Shown piece after piece: positions 32,542 to 42,819 of a stretch of 64,000 nucleotides of DNA (position 1 is its first letter; every line of letters begins with the position of its first letter). The DNA is taken from positions 30,976,894-31,040,893 of the forward strand of contig CM020618.1 in assembly GCA_009829735.1 (NCBI GenBank), read 5' to 3'. The position numbers and the translations under genes were made by a program. Origin of the DNA: Pyropia yezoensis (Eukaryota > Rhodophyta > Bangiophyceae > Bangiales > Bangiaceae). The notes beneath the pieces were generated by a model. It had not been told where the DNA came from. It searched no databases and saw only the letters and a program-made list of their open reading frames with translations.

Positions 32542-34170
32542 CCCACTACTTGCCGCGTCACCGTCGCCGCTGTCGCCGACGTCGCCGCTGCTGTCACTAC
32601 CGCCGCCGCCACCACCGCCATCGAAAGCACCACCACCGCCACTACCGACGTCGCCACCCAAACTGGGGGTCGTCAGCACCCGGCGGCCGCCACTGGCGCC
32701 ATCTACACTCACACCACCACCCCCGCCGCTGGCCGGCCAGCCGCCCGTCCGCATCATGGGCCCCGGGCGCCGAAGGTGCGCGGCGGCCGGCAGGGGAGGC
32801 AACCAGCCGCTACCAGAAGCGCCACGTCGGTCGCTGCCGCCGTCGCCACTGCCGCTGCCGCCAAAGCCCCTGCCGCCGCCATAGCCGCCCATGCCGTCGG
32901 TGGGCCTCCCACCTCGCCAACTGCCGACCCAGCTGCCGCCGCGGCCGCGGGCGCCACCAGGTGCACGCGTATTACCACCCATCTTGCGCAGGGGCGGCGC
33001 CGCCGCCGTCAGCAGGCGCCGCCGGACGCCGTCGGGCGCCAACCCACCGCCCTCCCCGTGTTTGTGGGGCGAGGGAGCAGCAGCGGGCCGCACTGCCCCG
33101 TGAATCGTCTGGCCGCGAGCGCCCACGCCCGCGGGAGAGGACAACGCGCCATTGGCGTGTCGTCCGCCGTCGCCCCCTCGAGGCCCGTTCGCCCCGGGTA
33201 GAGAGGTGGCGGCGGCCACGTCCACAGCCGCTCCCGCGACACGGACCGCCTCGCGCGGGCCGCCGTGGCGGGGCACCCCCGCCGCCCCGTGCAGCGGCGC
33301 CCAACCACCCGCGGGGGGTGTGCCGCTGCGTGGCGGCTGCGCCGTCGCAACGGCGGCGGCGGCGGCGGCGGCACCGCCACCAGCGGCGGGCACCGCCGCC
33401 GCCGTTGCGGGCGGCGGCTGCAGTGGCGGCAACGCGCCGGGCAGTGGCGGCGCAGACAGCGGGCGCAGCGGCGGGGGAGAGAGCGGCCAGCCGCCGTGAC
33501 CGCCATCTCCCCCGCCACCGCCACCGCCCCCACCGCCGGACCGGGTGGCCGGCGCGGCGGCAGGGGCAACGCCGGCGGCGGGGTGCAGCGCCCACAGCGG
33601 CGACGCCACCCCCACAGCCGCCGCCGCGGCGGTCAGCACTACCGCAGCGCCAGCGGCGGCGGCGGCCGCCACCCACCGTCGCGGGGGGTCGGTCCCCCCC
33701 CGACGGCCACCCCCCCATCTGTTCCACAGGGGCGGCTGTCCCCCGCAACCGCTCTCCCCCCGCCGCTGCCGCCGTCGCCGCCCCGGCTTCTTCCCCGAGC
33801 TTACACCCGCATCCCCTCCCCCCGCCCCGCAGAGGATGCCGCCGCCACCGCCGCCGACAACGGCCCGTCCGTCGTCGCCGGCATGCCTGCTGCCAGTGTC
33901 GCCGCCGTCGGTGCCACCAGCCGGCGGCCGTCGCCGCCGTCCTGGTGGGCTCATCGCACAGCCGCGGCACTGGCCGGTCATGGACTGGGAAGGAGCGGTG
34001 GTGGGGGCGGCGGCAAGCCAGTAGAGAGTGGAGGGGCGGGAGGGAGGGGGGGGGTGCGGCGGGGGAAGGGGCAAATGGGGAGAAACCGGTGGGACAGGGG
34101 GCGGGAGGGGCGGCGTCAACCGCCGGGGCGCCGCCCAAGTGCGGGGACAGCAGGCACCAAGAGCCGCCAC
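29665..34170 (-). CDS. Giant Gly-rich, membrane-anchored, methyltransferase-like protein
   Basis: 1501 codons from the first ATG (34170). A second ATG at 33981 (MTGQCRGCAMSPPGRRRR) would remove 63 residues. A basic N-terminus is followed near residues 165-192 by one hydrophobic Ala/Val/Leu stretch (AAVVLTAAAAAVGVASPLWA), suggesting a type II membrane (Golgi/ER) protein. About 1000 residues of Gly/Ser/Ala low complexity follow. The only globular part, about residues 1260-1440, reads MVYKLIKANAVASMVDMPCR, GWM, YYCVDAD, DMVFSYRGLQRWG, PRLVLFTNSPG and NVRKAPFHFG. This fits the SAM-dependent methyltransferase family whose bacterial and eukaryotic members carry a DIPCGDFNWM-type motif I, here DMPCRTTVGWM. 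The substrate is unknown; a glycan in the secretory path is a guess. The Gly-rich core might contain introns or be overextended. Confidence 0.6.
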
Positions 34171-35593
34171 GCGCCACGCGCGCCCCGTCCACCGGCAATG
34201 ACCGCCACGGGGCGGCGCGGGGAGCAGACTACCGCTTCGCGCGCATTGGCAATGGCCCGGGGGTACGCGTAGGCCCTACGCGTAGGCCAGATGGTGGATG
34301 GCGCCCCTCGACTGGGGTCTGCCACCGCTGCGAGCGCCGGGGGGGGAGCGGTGAAGGGGGGGGGAAAGGCGGCAGGGCTACCCGCAGAGCAGGGCGGTCC
34401 CGGTCCGTACGGCCGACCGGCCCCGCCCTGCCCCGCGGCCGCCCCGCCTACCTGCCCGCCCGTCCGCCCGCCCGCCTGTCCGCCCACCCGCAACGTGGAA
34501 AGCGGGTCGGCGCGGGCGTGCCGTCCACGGCGAGAGGCGACCGGCGCCAGCGGCCAGAGCAGTGGGGAGGGGGGTCGGGAGGGGGACGCTGCCGGGTCTA
34601 CCCCCGTCCGCTCCCCCTCCCCCCTCCAACCCCCCCCCTCCCCCCTGGCCGTCGCCGAATCCGACTGCCCCTCTCCCCCTCACCCCCTAGCCGCGGCTGC
34701 CAGCGACGCTCGTCGCGACGCCGGCGGCGACAACAGGGGCAGCGCCAGCCAGGACACTCGCCGCGACAGCAGCAGCAGCAGCAGCAGCGGCTGTGACCTG
34801 GACAGCCACCATGGCAGCGGGCGGGCGGGCAGGCGGCCGGTGTGGGGGAGAGACGGAACGGGGGAGGAAGGGAGGGGGCGGGACACGCGAGCACGGGGGG
34901 GGGGGTGGGCGCGCGCCCTCTCGCCCGCCCGCCTCGAGGCGCCAAATTCCACGCACCCGCCCCGCCCTTGCCACGAGCGGGGGACGAGGTGGGGGCAGCC
35001 CCGCCAGCCGCGGAGACGACAGCGGCGGGCGGCCGGGGCGACGACGATGGGGAAGAGGGCGGAGGTGGGGGGGGGAGGGTGTGTGTGGTGGAGCACCTCG
35101 GTGGGGGGGACGAAGGGTCGAAGCGAGGAAATTCCAACGGGAGACAAGGCCACATGGAAAAAAAAACGGCTCAAAGAGAAAAGACAAATGGGTAGTGGGT
35201 GGCTGCAGGGTTGGGTCCGACCCAAACTGCTTCGCAGAAGACAAATTCCCAATGCGCTAGGGATCCCATTACTTTTCAATTCTCTTTGATCCCGGGTTCA
35301 CGCGTTGCTCCGCCGTCGGCGCCCCCGCGCGGCGACCGCACGGCTTCGCAGTGGCAAGGCCACACCCGTCGGCCTTTGGGCAGCTGCGTGTCGAGGCTCA
35401 CTCAAGGTGCAGCAACACGCCTCATCCCGTCGGCTGCCCTACCTACCCACCCACGTGCCTGCCTCCCCATCTTCCTTCAATAATTGCGTTGCCTCGTTGG
35501 CGACTGGGCAACCCACCTCCCAGCCCCCACCCGCTCCCCCCCCCCACCACCACCTGCGTTGCAGCTGCGGCCCACCCCCCCACTTGCCCTGTC
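34171..35593. promoter_or_regulatory. Head-to-head intergenic region, possible shared promoter
   Basis: 1.4 kb between the starts of two divergent genes. It holds an (AGC)n microsatellite around 34772-34797, long G- and C-rich tracts, and a lower-GC patch at 35150-35290 with an A9 run (35156-35164) and CCATTACTTTTCAATTC. No clear TATA box. Transcription start sites cannot be placed. Confidence 0.4.
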
Positions 35594-37906
35594 ATGGGTG
35601 GTACCGGCCGCGCCCGCCGGAAGCAGCGCGTCAAGGAACACGGGACGGGCCTGGAGCCAGTGGCGCAGCTACAAGCCGGGGGGCCGCCGCCCAAGCCCAA
35701 GCGCTTTGTCCCCCCCCAGGGGGCGTCGGGGCTCAAGCGCCGCCGCCGGGGGCGGGGCGCCAAGGTCCGCGATGAGGGCCCTGCCGACACCCCCGCCGGC
35801 CGCGGCGCGACTGCCGGCGACGATGGCGGTGACGGCGGCGGCGGGGGTGGCTCTGAGGGGGAGTGGGGGGAGGACATGAAGACCAAGCGGAAGAAGCTGA
35901 TGGCCGTGCAGCCGCGGATTGACTTTGGTGGTGGGGGCGGAGGGGGGGAGGGTGGTGGCGGTGGCGCCCGGAAGGGGGGGAAAGGCGGCGCCGACGGGGG
36001 GGGTGGCGGACGGCCACCCAAGAAGGCTGCCCGTGGGCTCCTGGATGACAGTGACGACGGGGTGGATGGCGGCGGCGACGCGGGCGCGCCCACCGTTGGC
36101 CGCGCCTTTTCCGACGCCAACGCGTCGTGGCTAACGCCCAAGGGGGCGGCCAAGGCGTCCAAAGCGGCCAAGGCGGCCAAGGCGGCCAAGGCGGCCAAGG
36201 CGGCCAAGGCGGCCACTGCGACCAAGGGTGGGGGTAATGTCGCTGCCAAAGACGAAGAGGACAGCGGAGAGGACGACAGCAACGACAGCAGTGATGACGA
36301 CGAGGTGCCCTTTGAGGGGGGCGGTGGAGAGGCTTCCGCTTCGGACGAAGAGGACAGCGGAGAGGACGACAGCAACGTCAGCAGTGACGACGACGAGCTG
36401 CCCATCGAGCGGGAGGCCCGACGCCTGGCCGCCCGAACTGCCAAAGAGTCAGCCGACGCGGATGCTGAACTCGCTGACGCCGCTCAGGATGGGGAGGAGG
36501 AGGCCCCTTTCCGGCTCTCCCTTCGCGGCACGGGCGGTGACGCCGATGGGGAACTCGGCGGCGGCCTCCCTCCGACGCGCGAGGCGCAGCTGGCGCGTAT
36601 CCGCGGTATCCTGTCGGTGTTGGGCGACTTTTCGGCGCGCCGCGAGGCCGGCAAGCGCCGCTCTGACTACATGGACGCCCTCCGCGACACGCTGTGTGCC
36701 ACCTTTGGCTACCTCCCGTCGCTGGCAGCCAAACTCATGGACATTTTCCCCAAGGAGGAGGTGCTGTCGTTTATGGAGGCCCAAGAGGCCCCCCGCCCCA
36801 TGACGCTGCGCACCAACAGCTTGCGGGTGCGGCGGCGGGAATTGGCAGCCGCGCTCATTGCGAGGGGTGCCAACGTCGACGCGGTGCCATGGTCCAAGGT
36901 CGCCCTCGTCGTGTACGAGTCGCCCGTCCCCCTGGGCGCCACCCCCGAGTACCTGGCGGGCCATTACATGCTGCAGGCCGCCTCCAGCCTCATGCCTGTC
37001 ATGGCGCTGGCGCCGCAAGAAAAGGAGCATGTGCTCGAGGTGGCCGCCGCGCCGGGTGGCAAGACGACCCACGTGGCCGCCGTCATGCGCAACACGGGGG
37101 TGCTGGTCACCAACGACGCCAAACGGGAGCGCCTCAAGTCGCTGGTCGCCAACATTCACCGTCTGGGGGTGAAGAACTCGGTCGTCAGCCACTATGACGG
37201 TCGCTCCTTGCCGGCGCTCTACGGGCCGTCCTTTGACCGCGTCCTCTTGGACGCGCCGTGCAGCGGGACAGGCATCATTTGCCATGACCCTTCGGTCAAG
37301 ACGTCGCGTACAGACGCGGATATTGCGGCCAACGCAGTGCTGCAGAAGGAGCTCCTCCTTGCCGCGATTGACTGTTGCAACGCGGGCTCCCGGTCGGGGG
37401 GCGTCATTGTCTACTCGACCTGCTCGGTGATGGTGGAGGAGAACGAGGCGGTAGTGGCGTACGCGCTGCGCAAGCGGGCGGTCAAGGTGGTTGACGCGGG
37501 CCTGCCGTTTGGGGTACCAGGCTTCACGCGCATGCGTGAGTCCCGCTTCCACCCGTCGCTCGCCAACACGCGGCGGTTCCTCCCGCACGTCCACAACCTG
37601 GACGGCTTTTTCGTGGCCAAGCTCCGCAAAGTCAGCAACGACACCCCCGCTGAGGTTGCTGCCAAGGCCCGCAAGGCCGCCAAGGCCAAGGAGCGCCGCC
37701 GGGCAGTGGCCGATGAAATTTCCGACGCGTCCACCGAGGATGGGGGCAGCCACGATGACGACGACGACGACGACGACGACGACGATGCGGACTCGAGCGA
37801 GGCGGCCGAGGGAGTGACAGATGAGGAGAGCGGTGGCTCGGACGCAGAGGCATCGACCGACGCGTCGGGGGAGGATGGGTCGGACGGCATGGAGGAGAGT
37901 GCGTGA
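35594..37906 (+). CDS. NOP2: NOP2/NSUN1-type 25S/28S rRNA cytosine-C5 methyltransferase
   Basis: 770 residues from the ATG at 35594 (MGGTGRARRKQRVKEHG), chosen because a basic start is typical of Nop2; an upstream in-frame ATG at 35351 adds Pro-rich sequence of no family likeness. The N-terminal 290 residues are basic or acidic low complexity with a KAA repeat (about 186-210) and acidic Ser/Asp tracts. The conserved core runs from about residue 330 to 680: EAPRPMTLRTN, GATPEYLAGHYMLQAASSLM, SAM motif AAAPGGKT (about 484-491), DAPCSGTG with the release Cys (about 552-559), and YSTCSVMVEENE with the catalytic Cys near 610. It ends in an Asp run and an acidic tail. Nop2 methylates large-subunit rRNA in the nucleolus and supports 60S assembly. 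It is intronless here and all key residues are present. Confidence 0.95.
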   Translation: MGGTGRARRKQRVKEHGTGLEPVAQLQAGGPPPKPKRFVPPQGASGLKRRRRGRGAKVRDEGPADTPAGRGATAGDDGGDGGGGGGSEGEWGEDMKTKRKKLMAVQPRIDFGGGGGGGEGGGGGARKGGKGGADGGGGGRPPKKAARGLLDDSDDGVDGGGDAGAPTVGRAFSDANASWLTPKGAAKASKAAKAAKAAKAAKAAKAATATKGGGNVAAKDEEDSGEDDSNDSSDDDEVPFEGGGGEASASDEEDSGEDDSNVSSDDDELPIEREARRLAARTAKESADADAELADAAQDGEEEAPFRLSLRGTGGDADGELGGGLPPTREAQLARIRGILSVLGDFSARREAGKRRSDYMDALRDTLCATFGYLPSLAAKLMDIFPKEEVLSFMEAQEAPRPMTLRTNSLRVRRRELAAALIARGANVDAVPWSKVALVVYESPVPLGATPEYLAGHYMLQAASSLMPVMALAPQEKEHVLEVAAAPGGKTTHVAAVMRNTGVLVTNDAKRERLKSLVANIHRLGVKNSVVSHYDGRSLPALYGPSFDRVLLDAPCSGTGIICHDPSVKTSRTDADIAANAVLQKELLLAAIDCCNAGSRSGGVIVYSTCSVMVEENEAVVAYALRKRAVKVVDAGLPFGVPGFTRMRESRFHPSLANTRRFLPHVHNLDGFFVAKLRKVSNDTPAEVAAKARKAAKAKERRRAVADEISDASTEDGGSHDDDDDDDDDDDADSSEAAEGVTDEESGGSDAEASTDASGEDGSDGMEESA
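36148..36213 (+). repeat. 9-bp coding tandem repeat (KAA)n in NOP2
   Basis: About seven copies of AAGGCGGCC encode repeated Lys-Ala-Ala in the disordered N-terminal part of the protein. Its length probably varies between strains. Confidence 0.85.
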
Positions 37907-38888
37907 GGGGAGAGAAGCGTGGGAGGGGGGGTGGCGCGCGCGTCGCGTAAGGCGGCCGCCTCCCGCGCGGGAGGTGGGTCGGGGGAGGGGTTCGGCGGGC
38001 GGATGTATCCGGGGGGGCGGCGGGGCGGTCTTTGTGTGGGTGCGCCATCGCGGCCACCCGCCCGAGCGGCCAACTGCGAGTGGACGTACAGGCGGTCGTT
38101 TTGCGGCCACCGCCCCCCCCCCAGCGTTGTAGCGCGACCCCCCTCTGTGAGTCCTTCTCATGCGTAAAAGCCTGCGCTTTTGTCTACACCATGAGGTTCC
38201 GTCGGCTGCGCCCGCCAAGGGCGGTCGCACCACAAGCACCCAGCCGCCAGTTGGCGATGTCCGATGAGGGCAGGGAGACACACGACGAGCATGGCCACAC
38301 GCTAAGACGCACCGCTGCCCGGGATAGCCCCTATCATCCGGCGCGTCACTACCCTCCCCTCCCGCTCCTTGTGCCCCCCCCACCCTGTTGGTGGAACGCA
38401 CCGGGCATTATGCCCGTCCCCCTCCCATAGCAGCCCCCGGTGTAGGGACCCCGTAGTTGGTGATAAAGCCGCTCGATTTGCTTGCCTACCCCCTCCCAGC
38501 ACAAAGCCGCCCTCCTCAAATAGCCCCCCCCCCGGTCCTTACGTTGCCCCGCTCCCCGGCACGCCCCGCACACCCGCGTGCCCACACCCGCCGCGCGTCC
38601 CCACTGGAGCCGCGCCTCGTCCGTCCCCCGCAAACACCCCGCCTCGCGTCACGCCCACACACACGCCTAGCACTCGCTCCCCCTGCCGCGGTCCAACGCG
38701 CCCGCCACGGGCGCACCCCAGGCAGGCCCGTGCGCCCTTCCGCTGGGCGCCGCCGCCACCAATGGCTCCCACGCTGGTGCGCTCCAGCCGGCTCGCCCGT
38801 GGGCCCGGCGCCATGCGCCCCTGGCTCCCACAGCCGGCCTCATGTCGGCTCCCCCGCACCGCGCCCCGCGCTCGCTGCCGCGGGGCGC
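37907..38888. other. Intergenic, no gene seen
   Basis: Sequence downstream of NOP2. C-rich on the plus strand from about 38340. No frame with family likeness and no repeat of note. Confidence 0.5.
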
Positions 38889-38941
38889 GCCCTACGGGAA
38901 ATTCTGCCGCGATATCCCGGCTGTTGCCCGGTTATCCAGGC
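38889..38941 (+). repeat. Left arm of a 3.7-kb-spaced inverted repeat
   Basis: Starts GCCCTACGGGAAA and ends TATCCAGGC. About 40 of 53 positions match the reverse complement of 42629-42679, with both outer ends identical for 13 bases. It may be an end of a larger mobile element. Confidence 0.6.
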
Positions 38942-39353
38942 CGCGCGATCATCCATGGTTGAACTGTCCAATAGCGAGCCTTTCGATGACCAACCCATCT
39001 TGATCCGGCCGAGGGGGAAACAGTTCTAACGTTGTGCCTAGATATCCTGGGCACTTCTCGTATGCACTATCGTCTCATTGGCTGTTGAGCGATGGTGGCT
39101 GCTGCCCAGAGACTCTCGAGAGAGGAGTACACAATTACAAAACTCATGCGGCGTGAGTGGCGCGGGTGCAGACTTCTCCTGTGCTGGAGGGTAGTTAATG
39201 TCGACCTGTGCTGGAGGTCTCAGCTCGTCAACGAACACTATAAATATACTGCACTAAACACCGACCTCGTCGCAACTCATCTTGATCGCACACTGCCCAC
39301 GCTCCCCCATGATCGATGGTGCACCGCTTCCTTCATGTCCCATTGACTCTATA

Positions 39354-39470
39354 GTGCGTCCCGTAAAAAGTGGACGTGCACGTGTCGTGATCATGTCAAA
39401 TATCGGCCACTGGACCAATCAAACCCACACTGCACGACCTGTGCACGTCCACTTTTTACGGGACGCACAA
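39354..39470. mobile_element. TA-flanked MITE family 1, copy 1
   Basis: 117 bp between TA dinucleotides (39352-39353, 39471-39472). The inverted arms of about 28 bp begin GTGCGTCCCGTAAAAAG, and the right end has two extra bases (AA). The middle (about 60 bp) is nearly the same as in copy 2 at 42286-42402. TA target and end sequence point to the Tc1/mariner group. No coding capacity. Confidence 0.8.
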
Positions 39471-40262
39471 TACCATACGATGATGTTACTGCCCCCGTCC
39501 ACTCCGCCCTGTCTCTCGAGCAGCCACCACTGTATGTTTTGTCCCCATTCTGCTCGATCGCGATGTACGTCTGCCGACGTCCTCCCCCTCCGTTGTTCCC
39601 CGTCCCCCCCCCTTCCTCCGCCACACCATTCCCCCACCTTCATCTCTTCTTTCCTTGCTCCTCCTCTTCACTTCCCCGCCCCCGCTCTCTCTCCCCCTCC
39701 CGCCTCGCCCTCCCATACCTCTCCATCTTTGCATCATTGGCTTGGTTGGTTTATGCCGTCGAATTTGTGCACCCACTGTCGGATCTGTCCTGCGTTCGTG
39801 CTGTTCATCGTGAACTTGATCTGTTTCTTTGTCTGCTGTATGGTTCGACGTCGTGGCCATTTCTTTTGCTTCTTTTTTCTTCATGGCCTTGGCTCTCGAA
39901 TCTTCGTCCTGTGCGTTCTTTGATGGCGTGGCGTTCTGCTTTCCCCCTCTACTTCGTGGCTATTCAAGATGTGTTCCGTCCCCCTCTGGCCGCTTGGTTT
40001 TTTAATGGTGCACGCCGAGGTTGTAGGGGCTTCGTTGTGGTTTGTGCACGAAGACAGGCTGCTATGGTACGTTGCACAAAAAAGATACATCGAGCATTAT
40101 TTTCTTTCTTCTCCGGCGTTGTTCGGGCCACACCCCTCGGCCAATCAGGTGCCTCGGGAATTTGCCCCGGTGTAATGGACTGGTCCTGCTTGATGGTGGG
40201 CTCCTTTCGGGTGTGGTGTGCACGCTCATTAGTCAGGCTTTTGGGAAAGTGTGCAGAGTTTT

Positions 40263-40735
40263 GACGGCCGCCGCGGTGGCCACGCCAGGGGTGTCGCCGG
40301 TGCTGCGGTCGGCGTCGGCGACGGCGGCGACGGTGGCGACGGTGGCGACGGGGGTGGCAGTGACGGCGGCGGCGTCGGTGGCGACGGCCGTGGCGGTGGC
40401 GACGGTAGCGCCTGGGGCGGCGGTGGCGACGCGGTGGCGGGGGCGACGGCCGTGGCGGTGGCGACGGCCGTGGCGACGCGGTGGCGGGGGCGACGGCCGT
40501 GGCGGTGGCGACGGCGGTGGCGACTGGGGTGGCGGTGGCGACGGGGTGGCGGGGGCGACGGCGGCGGCGGCGGCGTCGGTGGCGACGGCCGTGGTGGTGG
40601 CGACGGCGGTGGCGACGGGCGTGGTGGTGGCGACGGGGGTGGCGACGGGCGTGGTGGTGGCGACGGGGGTGGCCGTGGCGACGGGTGTGGCCGTGGCGAC
40701 GGGGTTATCCGTGGCGACGGGGGTGTTGGTAGCTT
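40263..40735. repeat. GTGGCGACGG-type minisatellite
   Basis: About 470 bp of tandem and interleaved copies of GGTGGCGACGG with GT or CC variants, spaced in multiples of 3 (often 12 or 15 bp). It is open in several frames only because of the repeat, so no gene is called. Confidence 0.85.
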
Positions 40736-41669
40736 TGGCTGTGGAGTGGGGGGCTTGCGTTGGTGGCGGTGGAGACGGAGAGCTTTTTCTGACGGTGGGG
40801 TCGGCCACGTGTTTGGGAGAGGGGGGGAGAGGTTGGCAGTATGCGGGGGGGGGCGGTCGTGGGCGGTGTGATTTATGTGACGGGATGGGAAGCGTAGGTG
40901 GTGGCGGTGTTGCTGGTGGGGTTGTTAGGGGCGGTGATGCCGCCAGCGCTGGGTGAATCGCCGGCGTCGGCACGATTGTTTTTTTATAGTAAAGGAGGGC
41001 GGTCATGGGTGCCTTGTCGACGATGTCATAGCCAGGCAAGGTATCCCAGAATGTCTCGTGCAGGAAATCGGTGGCGGGAGTGTGGGGCGCGGCGGAGCAA
41101 CGCACAATGCATGCAGACTACCCCCTCTCTCGCACGCCCGCGCAAAAGAGAACAGGCGCTTCGTTTCCCTATTTTCTTTTGCGCCCCGGCCCTAGATCAC
41201 AAGAGCCATGCAGACCGTCGCGTTCCGCTTTTTTTTTTTTTCCCTCCCGTCTGCCTCCCATTATCATCCCCCTCCCCCCGCCTCGCCCACACGCCCGGGG
41301 TGCGTTTTCCTCACCCTGGCACGCCCACCACAGCTCATCTAACGTTGAGGCTGGCGGCACCTTCTCCCTGGTTACCCCGTCCCCCCATCCCCCGAGCCAC
41401 GTTGGATGCACCGAGGCTGGCACCACCGAAGTCGCCAACAATGGACCTGTCGTGCCAGGCGGGAGGAAAGGGTGGAAGGGGTTGCTTGGTACTGGCTGGC
41501 GGGAGGGGCAGGACGATGAGAGGGAACCAGAAGGCGAGAGAGGCGCTCTCCGCTTCCTCATCGGGGACCGTCGGGGCGCACGCTAACGGTCTCGAAGCAT
41601 GACTAACGCATGAGCACCAGTCTTGCTCATCGACCAATCACACGAGCGCATTGGTTGGAACTATTTCCT

Positions 41670-41704
41670 CTCGCGAGACCATTTTATACACGAGGTCTCG
41701 CGAG
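41670..41704. repeat. Inverted repeat CTCGCGAGACC / GGTCTCGCGAG
   Basis: Two 11-bp perfect arms (41670-41680, 41694-41704) around ATTTTATACACGA, a possible TATA-like core. Each arm also contains the short palindrome CTCGCGAG. Confidence 0.6.
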
Positions 41705-42054
41705 CGAAAAAAGAATCTGAAAAAAGTGCCCTCCAGCTGTCCCCGCGAAGCTCCCCTATCTCGACTACCCCCCTTCCAAGCCTCAGTTAGCACATGGGCC
41801 CGAATCAGCCCCCGAGCAGTGCAAATCAATGCGAAAAGAAAAGTCCCATTTCAGGTTCGTCAGCATCTGGTCCACTCAGGGTGTCCCTCAGAGCGGTACA
41901 CAAACCAGGAGACCCAAGGACCTCATTAGTTCGCAAGGACCTCTATGATCCTTCTGTCAGCATAGCGGCCGTGGACCCCGTCACGGCCGATGTCCTGCCC
42001 GGGCCCGAGCAGAGAAAAACCTCGATGTATCTTTTTTCTGCAACGGACCATATA

Positions 42055-42283
42055 CAGTGCGACCCCTCACTTGCCCTGGGGTAGACCAAGGAGGTGGCCC
42101 CCCTTCCAGTGTCCGACAGTTGTCCTGAGATGTTCAGATTTCAGCGATCTGGACGGTATGAGCCAATCAGCGCCCGTCAATCGCCCGAATATGAGCCGCC
42201 CGGCCGGGCCACTTCACGCGTACCCCCCCCTCAGTTGTGCCGATCGGCGCAACTGCGGGGCGGCCAAGTGAGGGGTCGCACTG
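42055..42283. mobile_element. TA-flanked MITE family 2
   Basis: 229 bp with inverted ends CAGTGCGACCCCTCACTTG (19 of 19 at both ends), flanked by TA at 42053-42054 and 42284-42285. The ends begin CAGT, typical of Tc1/mariner relatives. No coding capacity. Confidence 0.85.
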
Positions 42284-42285
42284 TA

Positions 42286-42402
42286 GTGTGTCCCGTAAAA
42301 AGTAGACGTGCACGTGTCGTGATCATGTCAAATATCGGGAACTGGACCAATCAAACCCACACTGCACGACCTGTGCACGTCCACTTTTTACGGGACGCAC
42401 AA
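42286..42402. mobile_element. TA-flanked MITE family 1, copy 2
   Basis: 117 bp, the same length as copy 1 at 39354-39470, with only a handful of differences. Its left TA (42284-42285) is also the right TA of the neighbouring family 2 MITE. The right TA is at 42403-42404. Confidence 0.8.
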
Positions 42403-42542
42403 TATGGTGGCGGGCGATGGCCGAAGTCCCGATCATAGTTATAGTTGTGTAATAAATTGTTTGCATTGAACCATACCATTGGATCGTATTTAAAGCTTGA
42501 ATAATGCTGCACACTGGACTACCGGACTCTCGAGCCACCGGA

Positions 42543-42579
42543 GCCTGGATATCCAGGCACGTCGTCCTGGATGTCCAGG
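42543..42579. repeat. Palindromic CCTGGATATCCAGG pair
   Basis: GCCTGGATATCCAGGC is a perfect 16-bp palindrome (42543-42558), followed by the near-palindrome CCTGGATGTCCAGG (42566-42579). Related TATCCAGG sequence occurs in the long inverted-repeat arms at 38889-38941 and 42629-42679. Confidence 0.7.
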
Positions 42580-42628
42580 CAATCTCACCTCGAATCCTCA
42601 GCCTATCAAAGTCCTGACAATACAGGCT

Positions 42629-42679
42629 GCCTGGATATTCGGGCTGTCAGGATATCCCGGCAAAAGTTTCCCGTAGGGC
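42629..42679 (-). repeat. Right arm of the 3.7-kb-spaced inverted repeat
   Basis: The reverse complement starts GCCCTACGGGAAA and ends ATATCCAGGC, matching the left arm at 38889-38941. The enclosed 3.7 kb holds MITEs and a minisatellite but no recognisable transposase. Confidence 0.6.
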
Positions 42680-42819
42680 CGCGCCGCAACCGCCGGCCGC
42701 CGGGCGACGCAGCCCTCCACAGCACCCCGGCCGGCGTGTTGTGACCGACGCGACGTACCGCACATCGAGCGTAGCGTACAGCCGCATGGTCGGCGGCTGG
42801 CCGCGGACGGCTGCTGGCG

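Noticed and set aside
29044-34796. Very long plus-strand frames opposite the Gly-rich gene (about 500-800 codons)
   Set aside because: They consist of Pro, Arg and His low complexity, the mirror of GGC/GCC-rich coding on the other strand, and have no globular domain.
35351-35593. Upstream in-frame ATG as the NOP2 start
   Set aside because: The added 81 residues are Pro/His-rich with no family match, whereas the ATG at 35594 gives the basic start typical of Nop2.
40042-41105. Long frames on both strands at the minisatellite
   Set aside because: They are open only because of the tandem repeat and have no conserved domain.
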